Below are positions 1-8,133 of a stretch of DNA of 64,000 bases, piece after piece. How positions within the stretch are numbered: the stretch's first letter is position 1; each line of letters starts with the position of its first letter. Made by a program: the position numbers and the translations under genes. Origin of the DNA: CAZPZZ01 sp964591245 (GTDB lineage Bacteria > Acidobacteriota > Vicinamibacteria > Vicinamibacterales > UBA8438); the NCBI GenBank assembly GCA_964591245.1, contig CAZPZZ010000004.1, positions 1 through 64,000 of the forward strand, in the 5' to 3' direction. The notes under the pieces are model-generated. The model made no database searches. It was not told the DNA's origin and saw only the letters and a program-made list of their open reading frames with translations.

Positions 1-1
1 C

Positions 2-430
2 GGCGATTCTTCGGGCGGTCATCTGGCCGCGTTGGTGGCCACGCTCGGCGACGGACCGTACGAGCGGAGCGGTGGCTGGGACGAGGCGCGAAGCGACATT
101 CGGGCAGCGATCAGCGCCGCCGGACCCTATGAGTTAAATACCCTCTCATGGGGCAATCTCTGGGCACCGGTAGAGGGAGATGCCACAGAACAACGACGGA
201 TCGCCTCTCCTATTGATCAGATCAATGCCGCGACCAAGCCGATATTGATCATCCATTCCGATGACGATCGTTCCGTACCGGTGCAGCAGGCGCATGATAT
301 GACAGCGGCGCTCGAGGCCGGTAACATTCCGCATCGGTTCGTCCACTACACCGACCGCGGACACATGCGCATCACCGACGAAGTGATCGCCGAGACGCGA
401 GCGTTTATCGAAGAAGTTGAGACTCGTTGA
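2..430 (+). CDS. Alpha/beta hydrolase (esterase/peptidase-like), 3' fragment
   Basis: This is the C-terminal part of an alpha/beta hydrolase; the 5' end lies outside the window and the frame is open from base 2. The first visible residues, GDSSGGHLAAL, are a nucleophile elbow of the GDSxGG type, with the serine at visible residue 3. An acidic cluster HSDDDRSVP around residues 86-92 supplies the catalytic aspartate, and the DRGH motif supplies the histidine at about residue 121, so the whole Ser-Asp-His triad is in the fragment. The spacing fits the BD-FAE/HSL-like exported esterases and S9-like peptidases. Substrate and signal peptide cannot be judged without the N-terminus. Confidence 0.85.
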   Translation, partial: GDSSGGHLAALVATLGDGPYERSGGWDEARSDIRAAISAAGPYELNTLSWGNLWAPVEGDATEQRRIASPIDQINAATKPILIIHSDDDRSVPVQQAHDMTAALEAGNIPHRFVHYTDRGHMRITDEVIAETRAFIEEVETR

Positions 431-473
431 GAATTGAAGTACGGGAGCCGAAGAAACCGTGCTGAAAAAAAGA

Positions 474-564
474 TGGCGGAGAGGGTGGGATTCGAACCCA
501 CGTGCCGGTTACCCGACAAGACGCTTTCGAGGCGCCCCCGTTACGACCACTTCGGTACCTCTCC
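474..564 (-). tRNA. tRNA-Ser (anticodon CGA)
   Basis: Read on the minus strand, the RNA starts GGAGAGG at 564 and ends CCTCTCC-G followed by an encoded CCA at 476-474, giving a perfect 7-bp acceptor stem with a G discriminator. The T arm carries GGTTCGAATCC. The anticodon loop is CTCGAAA, so the anticodon is CGA, on the stem GGCGC/GCGTC. A long variable arm (CTTGTCGGGTAACCGGCA) identifies a class II tRNA, as expected for serine. The mature length is 88 nt without CCA. It reads UCG codons. Confidence 0.96.
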
Positions 565-630
565 GCAAATCGGTAGGCCTGACGGCTTTTTCGCTACCTC
601 TTCCTGTGGCCTCGCGCCACCACGACCGGC

Positions 631-1095
631 TCACGCGCCGCGGCGTTCGGCAAAGAACGCCTGCATCAACTCGCGGCATTCTGACTCGAGTATGCCACTG
701 ACGACCTCGACTCGGTGATTCAACGACGCATCATTGATCGCTTGCATCGCCGACCGAACGGCGCCCGCCTTCGGCTCGAGTGCCCCGAACACAAGACGCG
801 CGACGCGCGAGTGGACCAGTGCCCCCGAGCACATCAGGCACGGCTCGACGGTCACATACACCGACGCTCCCGTGAGGCGATAGTTCCCAACGCAACGGGC
901 CGCATTCCGCAACGCCACAACCTCGGCGTGCGCGGTCGGGTCCACCTGGTGAATGGGATGATTACATCCACGCCCGACGATACGCCCCTCGAGCACCACA
1001 ATCGCACCAATGGGCACCTCTCCAAGAGAACGGGCCCGGTGCGCCTCACTGAGCGCCGCACGCATGAATTCATGGTCGTTGCCGCACTCAGTCAC
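631..1095 (-). CDS. tadA: tRNA-specific adenosine deaminase TadA
   Basis: A 154-residue protein of the cytidine/deoxycytidylate deaminase fold, normal length for TadA. The zinc site is complete: HAE at residues 56-58 (His ligand and proton-shuttling Glu) and PCLMC at 85-89 (Cys86 and Cys89). In the family the enzyme converts A34 to inosine in the anticodon of tRNA-Arg(ACG), letting one tRNA read three arginine codons. The gene lies just upstream of tRNA-Ser(CGA) on the same strand, so the two could share a transcript. TadA is strongly favoured over guanine or cytosine deaminases by the N-terminal EVPIGA and the PCLMCSGAL block. Confidence 0.93.
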   Translation of the reverse strand: MTECGNDHEFMRAALSEAHRARSLGEVPIGAIVVLEGRIVGRGCNHPIHQVDPTAHAEVVALRNAARCVGNYRLTGASVYVTVEPCLMCSGALVHSRVARLVFGALEPKAGAVRSAMQAINDASLNHRVEVVSGILESECRELMQAFFAERRGA

Positions 1096-1150
1096 AAGAC
1101 CCTATGGTAACTGATCGCCAACAGAGTTGGACGCGGGGCGTCGAACCCTA

Positions 1151-1732
1151 CTAGCGACTCGGTGATTCATCAATCCACACCCGGATGTTGTTCCCCGCCC
1201 CCATCACGCGCACGACCTCCCCGCGCAACGGACTGAGCGCCTCAATAGCAGCCCTGACATTGAGCAGTTCGCCTTCACCCGAGAGCAACGCGTCGAGGAC
1301 GACGACCGGCACTTCAACGCGCATCTCTGCTTCAACATCACCAGCATTCACAGTGAGCAAGACGGACTCTCCCTCACGGACAATCTGTACGTCTTGCCCC
1401 TCGAATTGGAGCGGTCCAAATTCGATGTCACCAGCGTCGCGCAGTTGATGCCAGATGGTGCGAATGGCAGCCAGGGGAATCTCTTGGTCTCCACCAAGTT
1501 GTAGCTGTCCGTCGGACACGATAGTACCGGGAGCCATGGCGAGCGCTGCTTCAATGACAGCCAGCGGTAGATCGAGGTTCATGTTCCCCGTACCGCCGGC
1601 AACGTCAATGTGAATCCAGGGTGTCGGCTCTCCCTCCGGTTGCCCCCCCTGGGCGCCCCCCATCATCACGGAGGCCGCCCACACCGCCACAACCCCCATT
1701 ACCTTGCTCACCCGGACGCACTCTTCTCTCAT
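1151..1732 (-). CDS. Exported protein of unknown function with an internal repeat
   Basis: A 193-residue protein. The start at 1732 is chosen because AGGAGAGG lies just upstream and a signal peptide follows (basic start, then VMGVVAVWAASVMM); longer in-frame starts lack both. The mature protein contains two related segments, one around LDLPLAVIEAALAM and one around VEVPVVVLDALLSGEGE, each preceded by a short beta-like stretch, which suggests a duplicated domain. The C-terminus LRGEVVRVMGAGNNIRVWID looks like a final beta hairpin. I recall similar unnamed proteins in Acidobacteria and Gemmatimonadetes but know no assigned function. It stands alone, divergent from the next gene. Confidence 0.7.
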   Translation of the reverse strand: MREECVRVSKVMGVVAVWAASVMMGGAQGGQPEGEPTPWIHIDVAGGTGNMNLDLPLAVIEAALAMAPGTIVSDGQLQLGGDQEIPLAAIRTIWHQLRDAGDIEFGPLQFEGQDVQIVREGESVLLTVNAGDVEAEMRVEVPVVVLDALLSGEGELLNVRAAIEALSPLRGEVVRVMGAGNNIRVWIDESPSR

Positions 1733-1953
1733 TGCAACCTCTCCTGCCTTCCGACACGGCACCTTCAACCAAGGCCCCTTGAGCAAACCACCGCACGAGA
1801 AGACTCGGTCTCCTCTGCACTCACGCGAGGTCGGCCGGGTACGCCTGCGTGAGTGTACATGGGTGCCACGAGCCGAACGTAGCCCCCTTTCACGGCCGCG
1901 CACCGAACTGCCCAACGTCCAGTGTCGACTTCAACGTATAATCTCGCTCTTCC

Positions 1954-3099
1954 ATGTCTGAGCTGGTGGAAAGACGTCTCGCCTCATCCAAGCACTGGCC
2001 GGGTCGCCTCTTCTCCAGCGGACTGGCACTCCTGGTCTTGGCGTGCACCATGGCCGTGACCGAACGGGCTCTGTGCGCTCAGGAGCGACTCTCGCTCAAC
2101 GTCGACCTCACCTTCTACGGAGACAATACAGAATTCTTCAATCCATGGCGGGAAGGCGAAACACTGCTCGGCACCGAAGGTCGCGTCTTCCTGGATGCGG
2201 AGCTGAGCAAACATGTCACACTCCGCGGTGGAATTTTCGCCGACCACCGCTTCGGGGACACGAATAACTTTCACATCGTGCGACCGGTACTCGCGCTGCA
2301 CCTGCAGAACGACTTCACCCGCTTCATCATGGGGTCGATCGAAACCGGCACCCAACGGGTCGGTGACGGCCCCGACAAACTTGGCCCACATGGCCTACTG
2401 CCTCCATTACAGCGCGAGTCTCTCGCCTTCACGCGACCAGATGAAGCCGGCATCCAATGGACCTTCGACACCCAGAGGCTCGAACAAGACACCTGGATCA
2501 ACTGGCAGCGACTGAATACCGAAGCGAGCCGGGAGGTCTTCGACGCTGGAGTCCGGGGTGAACTCGCCATGGCCGACAACCACCCGGTCAGACTCAGCTA
2601 CCAATTCCACATCGTTCACCAAGGTGGGCAACTCTTTGCCTCGGGCCCTGTTGGTGATAGCTGGGGAGGTGGACCTGGCGTGATCGTCGACCTCCCCAAA
2701 GGCCTCTTCGACCGACAGACGGCCGAGATCCACGGCCTTGTCTCCCGTGACATCCCTGACCGCACCTTAGCCCCCACCGCGGGCACCGGTTTCGGCGTGT
2801 TTACGCGGTACGCCGCGCAACGCGCCGGATGGCGCGGACACGTCATCGCCTGGCGCGCTCGGGACTTCGTGAAACAAGATGGGGATGAAAACTACGGATC
2901 GTTACGGGAAGACTGGCGTCTGGTGAGCCTACGGCATTATTTCGAGGCCGGGTTGACCCGAACGTACTATCCGGCCCCACAGATGGGATTCGAAGTTGCC
3001 GCCCGGATACACCGCGTGGATACCCACCATGACTATTCGTTCCGTATCCTCGCAAAGGTCGACCTGAACATCCCATTCCCGACACCGGGCGTCCAGTGA
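1954..3099 (+). CDS. Putative outer-membrane beta-barrel protein
   Basis: A 381-residue protein with a hydrophobic export segment (about residues 19-36) ending near ALCAQ. The remainder has alternating amphipathic strands rich in aromatic residues, for example LNVDLTFYGDN, VTLRGGIFADHRFG and VRLSYQFHIVHQGG. It closes with SFRILAKVDLNIPF, resembling a last membrane strand ending in Phe a few residues before the stop. This fits an outer-membrane barrel or porin-like protein, but I recognise no specific family and no plug, POTRA or OmpA domain. It is transcribed divergently from the exported protein at 1151-1732 across a 221-bp gap. Confidence 0.65.
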   Translation: MSELVERRLASSKHWPGRLFSSGLALLVLACTMAVTERALCAQERLSLNVDLTFYGDNTEFFNPWREGETLLGTEGRVFLDAELSKHVTLRGGIFADHRFGDTNNFHIVRPVLALHLQNDFTRFIMGSIETGTQRVGDGPDKLGPHGLLPPLQRESLAFTRPDEAGIQWTFDTQRLEQDTWINWQRLNTEASREVFDAGVRGELAMADNHPVRLSYQFHIVHQGGQLFASGPVGDSWGGGPGVIVDLPKGLFDRQTAEIHGLVSRDIPDRTLAPTAGTGFGVFTRYAAQRAGWRGHVIAWRARDFVKQDGDENYGSLREDWRLVSLRHYFEAGLTRTYYPAPQMGFEVAARIHRVDTHHDYSFRILAKVDLNIPFPTPGVQ

Positions 3100-3156
3100 T
3101 TCGGCCGTATCAGCGGGATCGATACAGCTGACTATCAGGGGGCGCGCCACCATTCA

Positions 3157-4314
3157 CTAGAGCGCCGCGATGAATGCATCAGTGAGCGCGTCAGCGGATT
3201 GCCGGTTCCACGTCTCGTTGACGCCGACGAGCAGCGTACCATCAGCACGAACGGAGCCAACGTCGATCCCACGATCCGACAGTCCCCGCCGCATTGCTGT
3301 CGGGTTCGCACCGGCGACGCGCACGCGGAAGAGGTTGGTGGGCGCCGGCATGCGCTCAACCTCAAAGGCAGTATGTTCCGTCAACTGCGTGATGAACGCC
3401 TCGGAAATGTCGATCGCCTGCCGAAACCGCTCGACAAACCCGGGAAGGTAGTGGAGCGCAACCGCCGCAAACGGCCACGCGCCGGGCAGACCAGCCCCGA
3501 ACATGCGACGCGTGTGATACATCTCGTCGAGCAAGGCTCGCGGACCCGCCAGAATCGCCCCGGATACGGCGTTGAAATATTTGTAGAGCGATACGTAGAC
3601 GGTATCAAAGGGGCGTGCGTAGTCGGCAACATCAATTCCGGTATAGCCACTCTGCAAGAAGAGCCGCGCCCCGTCGAGATGAAGTCGAATGCCCTCTTGC
3701 TGGGCAAACGCCACCACGCGATCCAATTCCTTCTGGTCGAACATTTCTCCGAATTGGCGTCGCACGGGCGTTTCTATCGAGATCACGGATACGGGTCGCT
3801 TCACTCGCCCGCTGGCCGTTCGGTCAATCGCGGCCCGCATCTCTTCAAGCGTGAACGTACCGGAGCCTGGCGCCAATGGCAACAACGTGATGCCGCTCAA
3901 CGTCTGCACGCAATCACCTGAATCATTGAACAGATGACTCTCGGCCTGCACAATGGCACGTCCGGTGCCTCCGGCAAGGGCACGAACCGCCAGGTGGTTT
4001 GCCAGGGTACCGGTGGGCATGAAAACCGCACGCTCCTTGCCGAGCATGGCCGCGAAACGCGCTTCGAGTTCGGCCACCGTTCCCCCATTCGAATAAGAAT
4101 CGCGGCTGACCTTGCCCTCCTGGGCCAACTGAGTCCACAGCTGCGCCTGATCGGCTGGGGTCAACCCGAGCCCGTCCCCCACCATCCGCACTCGGCGCGA
4201 CGACGACGCTCCCCCTGCACTGCCCTGCGCCCGAAGCCCACTGCCCTGGAGCCACCCTGCCCCAACGCCGAGGGCGCCCCCTTGTAAAAAACGTCGTCGG
4301 GGAATCGTCGTCAT
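3157..4314 (-). CDS. Threonine-aldolase-like PLP enzyme with Tat signal
   Basis: A 385-residue protein of the beta-eliminating lyase/threonine aldolase family (fold type I, PLP). Start 4314 is preferred because GGAGG precedes it and the product then opens with a twin-arginine signal (IPRRRFLQGGALGVGAGW). The enzyme domain shows HLDGARL (PLP-binding Asp) near residue 214 and the Schiff-base lysine in SLYKYFNAVSGA near residue 245; PTGTLAN is the phosphate-side region. Known family members cleave L-threonine or L-allo-threonine to glycine and acetaldehyde in the cytosol. Export by Tat is unusual, so the substrate here should be treated as unknown. It is downstream of, and on the same strand as, the quinoprotein gene at 4419-6368. 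Confidence 0.85.
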   Translation of the reverse strand: MTTIPRRRFLQGGALGVGAGWLQGSGLRAQGSAGGASSSRRVRMVGDGLGLTPADQAQLWTQLAQEGKVSRDSYSNGGTVAELEARFAAMLGKERAVFMPTGTLANHLAVRALAGGTGRAIVQAESHLFNDSGDCVQTLSGITLLPLAPGSGTFTLEEMRAAIDRTASGRVKRPVSVISIETPVRRQFGEMFDQKELDRVVAFAQQEGIRLHLDGARLFLQSGYTGIDVADYARPFDTVYVSLYKYFNAVSGAILAGPRALLDEMYHTRRMFGAGLPGAWPFAAVALHYLPGFVERFRQAIDISEAFITQLTEHTAFEVERMPAPTNLFRVRVAGANPTAMRRGLSDRGIDVGSVRADGTLLVGVNETWNRQSADALTDAFIAAL

Positions 4315-4418
4315 CGTGCCTCCACTGCAGCAATCCAAAGAACCGCCATCTGCACAATCCGGTTCTGACATACCGCCTCACATAAGATGCGGCTCTCGTT
4401 GCCGAACGTACCCTCAAC

Positions 4419-6368
4419 TCATGGCAGCCTGTAGGCGAGGAGTTGCCCCGATCGGCCACTTCCACTTACAGCGACCACAATGTACTGGACGCCGTCGAGT
4501 ACATAGGTCATCGGAGAACCAGATTGCGGCGCCGGCATGTACACTTCGCCGACCTCCTCGCCGGTGAGCTTGTCATAGGCACGGAGCATCGCACCCTGCT
4601 CCCCCGATGGCGTCGTGAACACCCCACCTTCGCCCGCAATGACCAACGTCTTCGTGTTTAATGTTCCAATCCGCCCCACGCGACCTGTACGTGGAATGTC
4701 AACACCGGCCAGTCTCGGATGGTTACGGATATTGTCAGGCGTCTCGCCGTGTGGCACTTGCCAGAGGATCTCCCCCTCGTTCAGGTCGATCGCAGTGATA
4801 CGTCCCCATGGCGGCTTGATAATTGGAATACCTTCTATCGTCAACGCGGCGTCGCGAGCACTCACCTCCGACGCTCGGCCCCGGATGAAGTCCATCTCCG
4901 AGCGCTCCGGATCATTGATGAGTCCCAGGGACACGACCTGGGTGTAGGTATACAGGTAGATGATGCCCGTCTCCGGGTCGAACGACCCGCCACCCCAGTT
5001 CGTTCCTCCTGCCTGGGACGGCAACATCAGTGTGCCCCACGGCCCATCCGGTTCCGACACCGTCGGCGGTGTAAAGATCGGCCCAAGCCTGTAGTTCGAG
5101 GCGATACGCTCTGCCTCGACCCGAAGCTCCGGAGTGAAATCAATCAAGTCATCGACGCTAACCCCCTGCCGGTCGTAGGCTGGTGGTTTCGTCACATAGG
5201 GCTGCGTCGGGGCCAACAACTCACCGGGCACAGTCGACGCTTCGACAGACCGCTCCTCGATAGGCCAGACCGGCTCGCCCGTCACACGGTCAAACACATA
5301 GAGCCAGGTCTGCTTCGTCGGCTGCGCGATGGCCTTGATTTCCCGTCCATCAACGGTGATATCTACCAGGATCGGCGCACATGGCAGGTCCCAATCCCAG
5401 ACGTCGTGGTGAATAAACTGGTAATACCAGAGCCGTTCGCCGGTCTCCAGATCCACGGCGATCAGACTGTCTGAGTACAGATTGTCGCCATGACGGTGCC
5501 CACCGTAATAGTCATTAGTTGGCATCTCGGTCGCGAAATACGCGATGCCCAGGTCTTCATCCACCGTCATCTGTCCCCAGACCCCGGTATTGCCCGTGTA
5601 ACGCCATGAGTCATTCAGCCAGGTGTCATTCCCGAACTCGTCCGCGGTGGGAATGGTATGGAAGATCCATTTCCGGTCCCCGGTGTTGGCATCGAAACCA
5701 CGAATATAGCCTTTGACATTCTCCAGCGTACGGGGGGCACTTCCAGGAAGATGGGCGGCCCCGATAAGAATCGTGTCCCCGGCCACAATGGGCGCGGCAT
5801 GCAAGCCCACCTCTCCGGTGACCAGGTCAATCTCCTGGTCCATGTTCTGCTTCAGATCGATGAGACCGTTATCGCCAAAACTTGCAAGCCGACGGCCGGT
5901 CGCCGCGTCCAATCCGATGAGCTGATATCCAGGGGTGACGTAGAAGATCTCACCGGCCCCATCGTTGTCGCGAAAGGCGAGACCACGCCCCGAACGACGG
6001 CGCGGAGCGTTCGCCCCTCTTTCACCTTCATCAAGGCGATGCGTCCACAGCAACTCGCCGGTCGCAGCGTCCGCCGCAAACACCGCTCGACGGGTTCCCG
6101 CGGTGCTATAGATCACGCCATCGACCATGAGCGGCGTGGACTGAAAGTTGAATTCGGGTTCAGGGCCAAAATTGTCAGTACTCAGACTCCAGGCCAACTC
6201 GAGGTCGTTGAAGTTGTCTGCGTTGATTTGATCAGCCGGCGAATAGCGCGTGCTCGCCAGGTCACTTCCATACGTTCTCCATTCGAGATCTCCGGCCTCT
6301 TGCGCCAGGACCGACGTACTGGCCACGAGGATCACGCCGGCCATCGAGCACATCCATCTGCGTACCAC
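4419..6368 (-). CDS. Exported PQQ-dependent dehydrogenase (quinoprotein beta-propeller)
   Basis: A 649-residue eight-bladed PQQ beta-propeller protein starting at GTG 6368, behind a strong AAGGAGG. A signal peptide covers about residues 1-22 (MAGVILVASTSVLAQ). Recognisable blade motifs include DAATGELLW, GLDAATGRRL and FDRVTGEPVW. HHDVWDWDLPCAP and GGTNWGGGSFDPETG are typical of the membrane-type glucose/quinate dehydrogenase group, but here there is no N-terminal five-helix membrane domain and no heme c motif, so electrons must pass to a separate acceptor. Family members oxidise sugars or alcohols in the periplasm; the substrate is unknown. No PQQ synthesis genes are in the window. Confidence 0.88.
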   Translation of the reverse strand: MVRRWMCSMAGVILVASTSVLAQEAGDLEWRTYGSDLASTRYSPADQINADNFNDLELAWSLSTDNFGPEPEFNFQSTPLMVDGVIYSTAGTRRAVFAADAATGELLWTHRLDEGERGANAPRRRSGRGLAFRDNDGAGEIFYVTPGYQLIGLDAATGRRLASFGDNGLIDLKQNMDQEIDLVTGEVGLHAAPIVAGDTILIGAAHLPGSAPRTLENVKGYIRGFDANTGDRKWIFHTIPTADEFGNDTWLNDSWRYTGNTGVWGQMTVDEDLGIAYFATEMPTNDYYGGHRHGDNLYSDSLIAVDLETGERLWYYQFIHHDVWDWDLPCAPILVDITVDGREIKAIAQPTKQTWLYVFDRVTGEPVWPIEERSVEASTVPGELLAPTQPYVTKPPAYDRQGVSVDDLIDFTPELRVEAERIASNYRLGPIFTPPTVSEPDGPWGTLMLPSQAGGTNWGGGSFDPETGIIYLYTYTQVVSLGLINDPERSEMDFIRGRASEVSARDAALTIEGIPIIKPPWGRITAIDLNEGEILWQVPHGETPDNIRNHPRLAGVDIPRTGRVGRIGTLNTKTLVIAGEGGVFTTPSGEQGAMLRAYDKLTGEEVGEVYMPAPQSGSPMTYVLDGVQYIVVAVSGSGRSGQLLAYRLP

Positions 6369-6552
6369 ACGCCCTCCTTATGAATCGTCAGTGAGACCCC
6401 TGCCCCACGTCTCTCTCATTCCCGTATCCGCGCATCCTACCCCGGACCGCAACATCTTCCAACGCATCAGCGAGCGCCATGCAGACCGCTACACTCTCCC
6501 TGGGGGAAGACCGTCGCCGGGATCCACCGGAATACAGGAAAGGGAACTCGTC

Positions 6553-6990
6553 ATGAGACCGCATACGGGCATTGGGGTAACCGCTATTTTCACTGCGCTG
6601 TCGCTCCTCGCTGGCATGGTCGTTGTCATGGCGGGTGGACAACGAGGCACCACTCGCGCGCCAGGGCAGCCAGGCTTCGACACAGGCACGGTCGCCGTGC
6701 AGGTAACCAACCGCCCAGGCGTCATGGTGACCAACAAACCGATGGTCATGGCGCGACAAAACGGTCCATGGGTTGTAAGTTTCGCAGACCCTGAGATGGG
6801 GGCAGGCACAGCGCTCGAATTCCTCCAGGTGGGAATTCCCTATCGATTCACCTGGCCCGGCGGACTCTTGGAAGAGCACATTGTCCGAACAGTCTTCAAA
6901 GATGGATGGGTGCAGGTTGAACAACCAGCAGGGACGGCCAGGTCGCTAAACACCTCGGCCGTGACAACAATCGACGAAATCACTCCCTAA
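6553..6990 (+). CDS. Small exported protein of unknown function
   Basis: A 145-residue protein whose ATG at 6553 is preceded by AGGAAAGGG. It begins with a clear signal peptide (VTAIFTALSLLAGMVVVMAGG). The mature part has a short repeat-like section, VQVTNRPGVMVTNKPMVMARQ, followed by a compact domain with FADPEMGAG and RFTWPGGLLEEHIVRTVFKDGWVQVEQ. I do not recognise the family. It diverges from the quinoprotein gene at 4419-6368, with about 180 bp between starts, so the two may share a control region. Confidence 0.65.
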   Translation: MRPHTGIGVTAIFTALSLLAGMVVVMAGGQRGTTRAPGQPGFDTGTVAVQVTNRPGVMVTNKPMVMARQNGPWVVSFADPEMGAGTALEFLQVGIPYRFTWPGGLLEEHIVRTVFKDGWVQVEQPAGTARSLNTSAVTTIDEITP

Positions 6991-7093
6991 CGCATACAAG
7001 CCCAGGCCACACCCCTCGGCTCAATCGGTCGCGGGAATCGAAGGCTTCCGTCAGACCTTCGCCGATACGCACGCCGGAACGGACACGAACCTC

Positions 7094-8074
7094 TTATTTG
7101 GCCGCCCGTGCCGCTTCCTCTGCTCGCGCACCAGCAAGAATGCCCGCCATCGAATAATTCCCCTCATGGCACGCGTACTCGTAGAGCGGTTCGTCGGTTC
7201 GCAGAAGTTCTACTTGTGCGGTCCAAGGCCGTGCCCAGGTTTCGACGTCTTCGACCGTAAATTCGTAACGGATCGCACCGAGACCGACCCGTGTAAAACG
7301 CTCGATCAGCCGGGCCTCCGGGGTGGAGCCTCGCACACTCGTCAGGCGATGGAAGTTCTTCGTCTCGACCACGAGGGTGTCTCCCTCCCACCGACCTCGA
7401 GAATCCCCTACGAACTGCCGGAGCGTCCCATGAGGACGTCCATCCAGCGGTATGACCCGCAACGTGTGCGTCATTTCAATCAGCAACACCACATGGTCTG
7501 GCGTCTGAAAGAGATGCACATTGTTGTTATAGGCACTCGGGACCATGGGAAGCCCGGTCGTGAACATGCATCGATCATTCAGCCCGCGATCCTCCCAGGA
7601 GTCCGCAGGATGCTCCCGCCGATATGCCCGCCTCGCGGCGGCCCGTGCAGCGGCGGCCGTGGTCAACATCGGAACTCGTCCATCCGGTGGATCAACGATC
7701 AAGGACGTGCGTCTCGTCCCAATCGTCGTCGTTCCACGGTCAAGCCAAAAGTCGTTGTAGGCCCCGAGCGCACCATTTTCACCGCGGTCCACACTCGCGC
7801 CAGCCCTCGTGCGCCGCGCGGGGCGGTCCAGTAACTGCTGCTCTCGCTCGACGGTGGCTTGCTCGAGCGTGGCAGCCTCCTCTTCCGTCAGAAACTCCCG
7901 CTCAGACAGTTCTTCTGGGCGTTGAAGCGGTGTGATCGAGCGAAAATCCCAAATACCACCAAGTGCCGGATCACCCCAGGCGGTACGGAGCATGGACTGC
8001 GCCGTAACGGAAGCTACTGACATGACGAGGCTGAAGACAACGCCGATTCCAACGACTACCTGTCGATGCCGCAT
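7094..8074 (-). CDS. Exported uncharacterised protein, paralogue B of a tandem pair
   Basis: A 326-residue exported protein; its start is preceded by GGAGGTTCAG and followed by a signal peptide (VVFSLVMSVASVTAQ). It shares an ordered set of motifs with the next upstream gene: GDPALGGIWDFRSITPLQRP near the N-terminus, LIVDPPDGR, FQTPDHVVLLIEM, VIPLDGRPH, GDSRGRWEGDTLVVET, and YACHEGNYSM near the C-terminus. Two cysteines are shared between the paralogues (in DRCMFT and YACHEGNY) and could form a disulfide. I know this as a recurrent, unnamed secreted family in Acidobacteria; no enzymatic activity is established. It lies 59 bp behind its paralogue, as a likely two-gene operon. Confidence 0.75.
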   Translation of the reverse strand: MRHRQVVVGIGVVFSLVMSVASVTAQSMLRTAWGDPALGGIWDFRSITPLQRPEELSEREFLTEEEAATLEQATVEREQQLLDRPARRTRAGASVDRGENGALGAYNDFWLDRGTTTIGTRRTSLIVDPPDGRVPMLTTAAAARAAARRAYRREHPADSWEDRGLNDRCMFTTGLPMVPSAYNNNVHLFQTPDHVVLLIEMTHTLRVIPLDGRPHGTLRQFVGDSRGRWEGDTLVVETKNFHRLTSVRGSTPEARLIERFTRVGLGAIRYEFTVEDVETWARPWTAQVELLRTDEPLYEYACHEGNYSMAGILAGARAEEAARAAK

Positions 8075-8133
8075 CTGAACCTCCGAGCAATGCCTGGCCG
8101 GTCCGTCCGCCCAGTGCTCTAAACAATGCCGTA

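Noticed and set aside
434..718. A 94-codon plus-strand open frame (AERVGFEPTCRLPDK...)
   Set aside because: It reads across the antisense of tRNA-Ser; RVGFEPT is a well-known spurious translation of tRNA genes.
3199..3921. A 240-codon plus-strand open frame
   Set aside because: Antisense to the threonine-aldolase-like gene, which has intact catalytic motifs and a ribosome site.
4719..5474. A 251-codon plus-strand open frame
   Set aside because: Antisense to the quinoprotein gene; no start signal or family resemblance.
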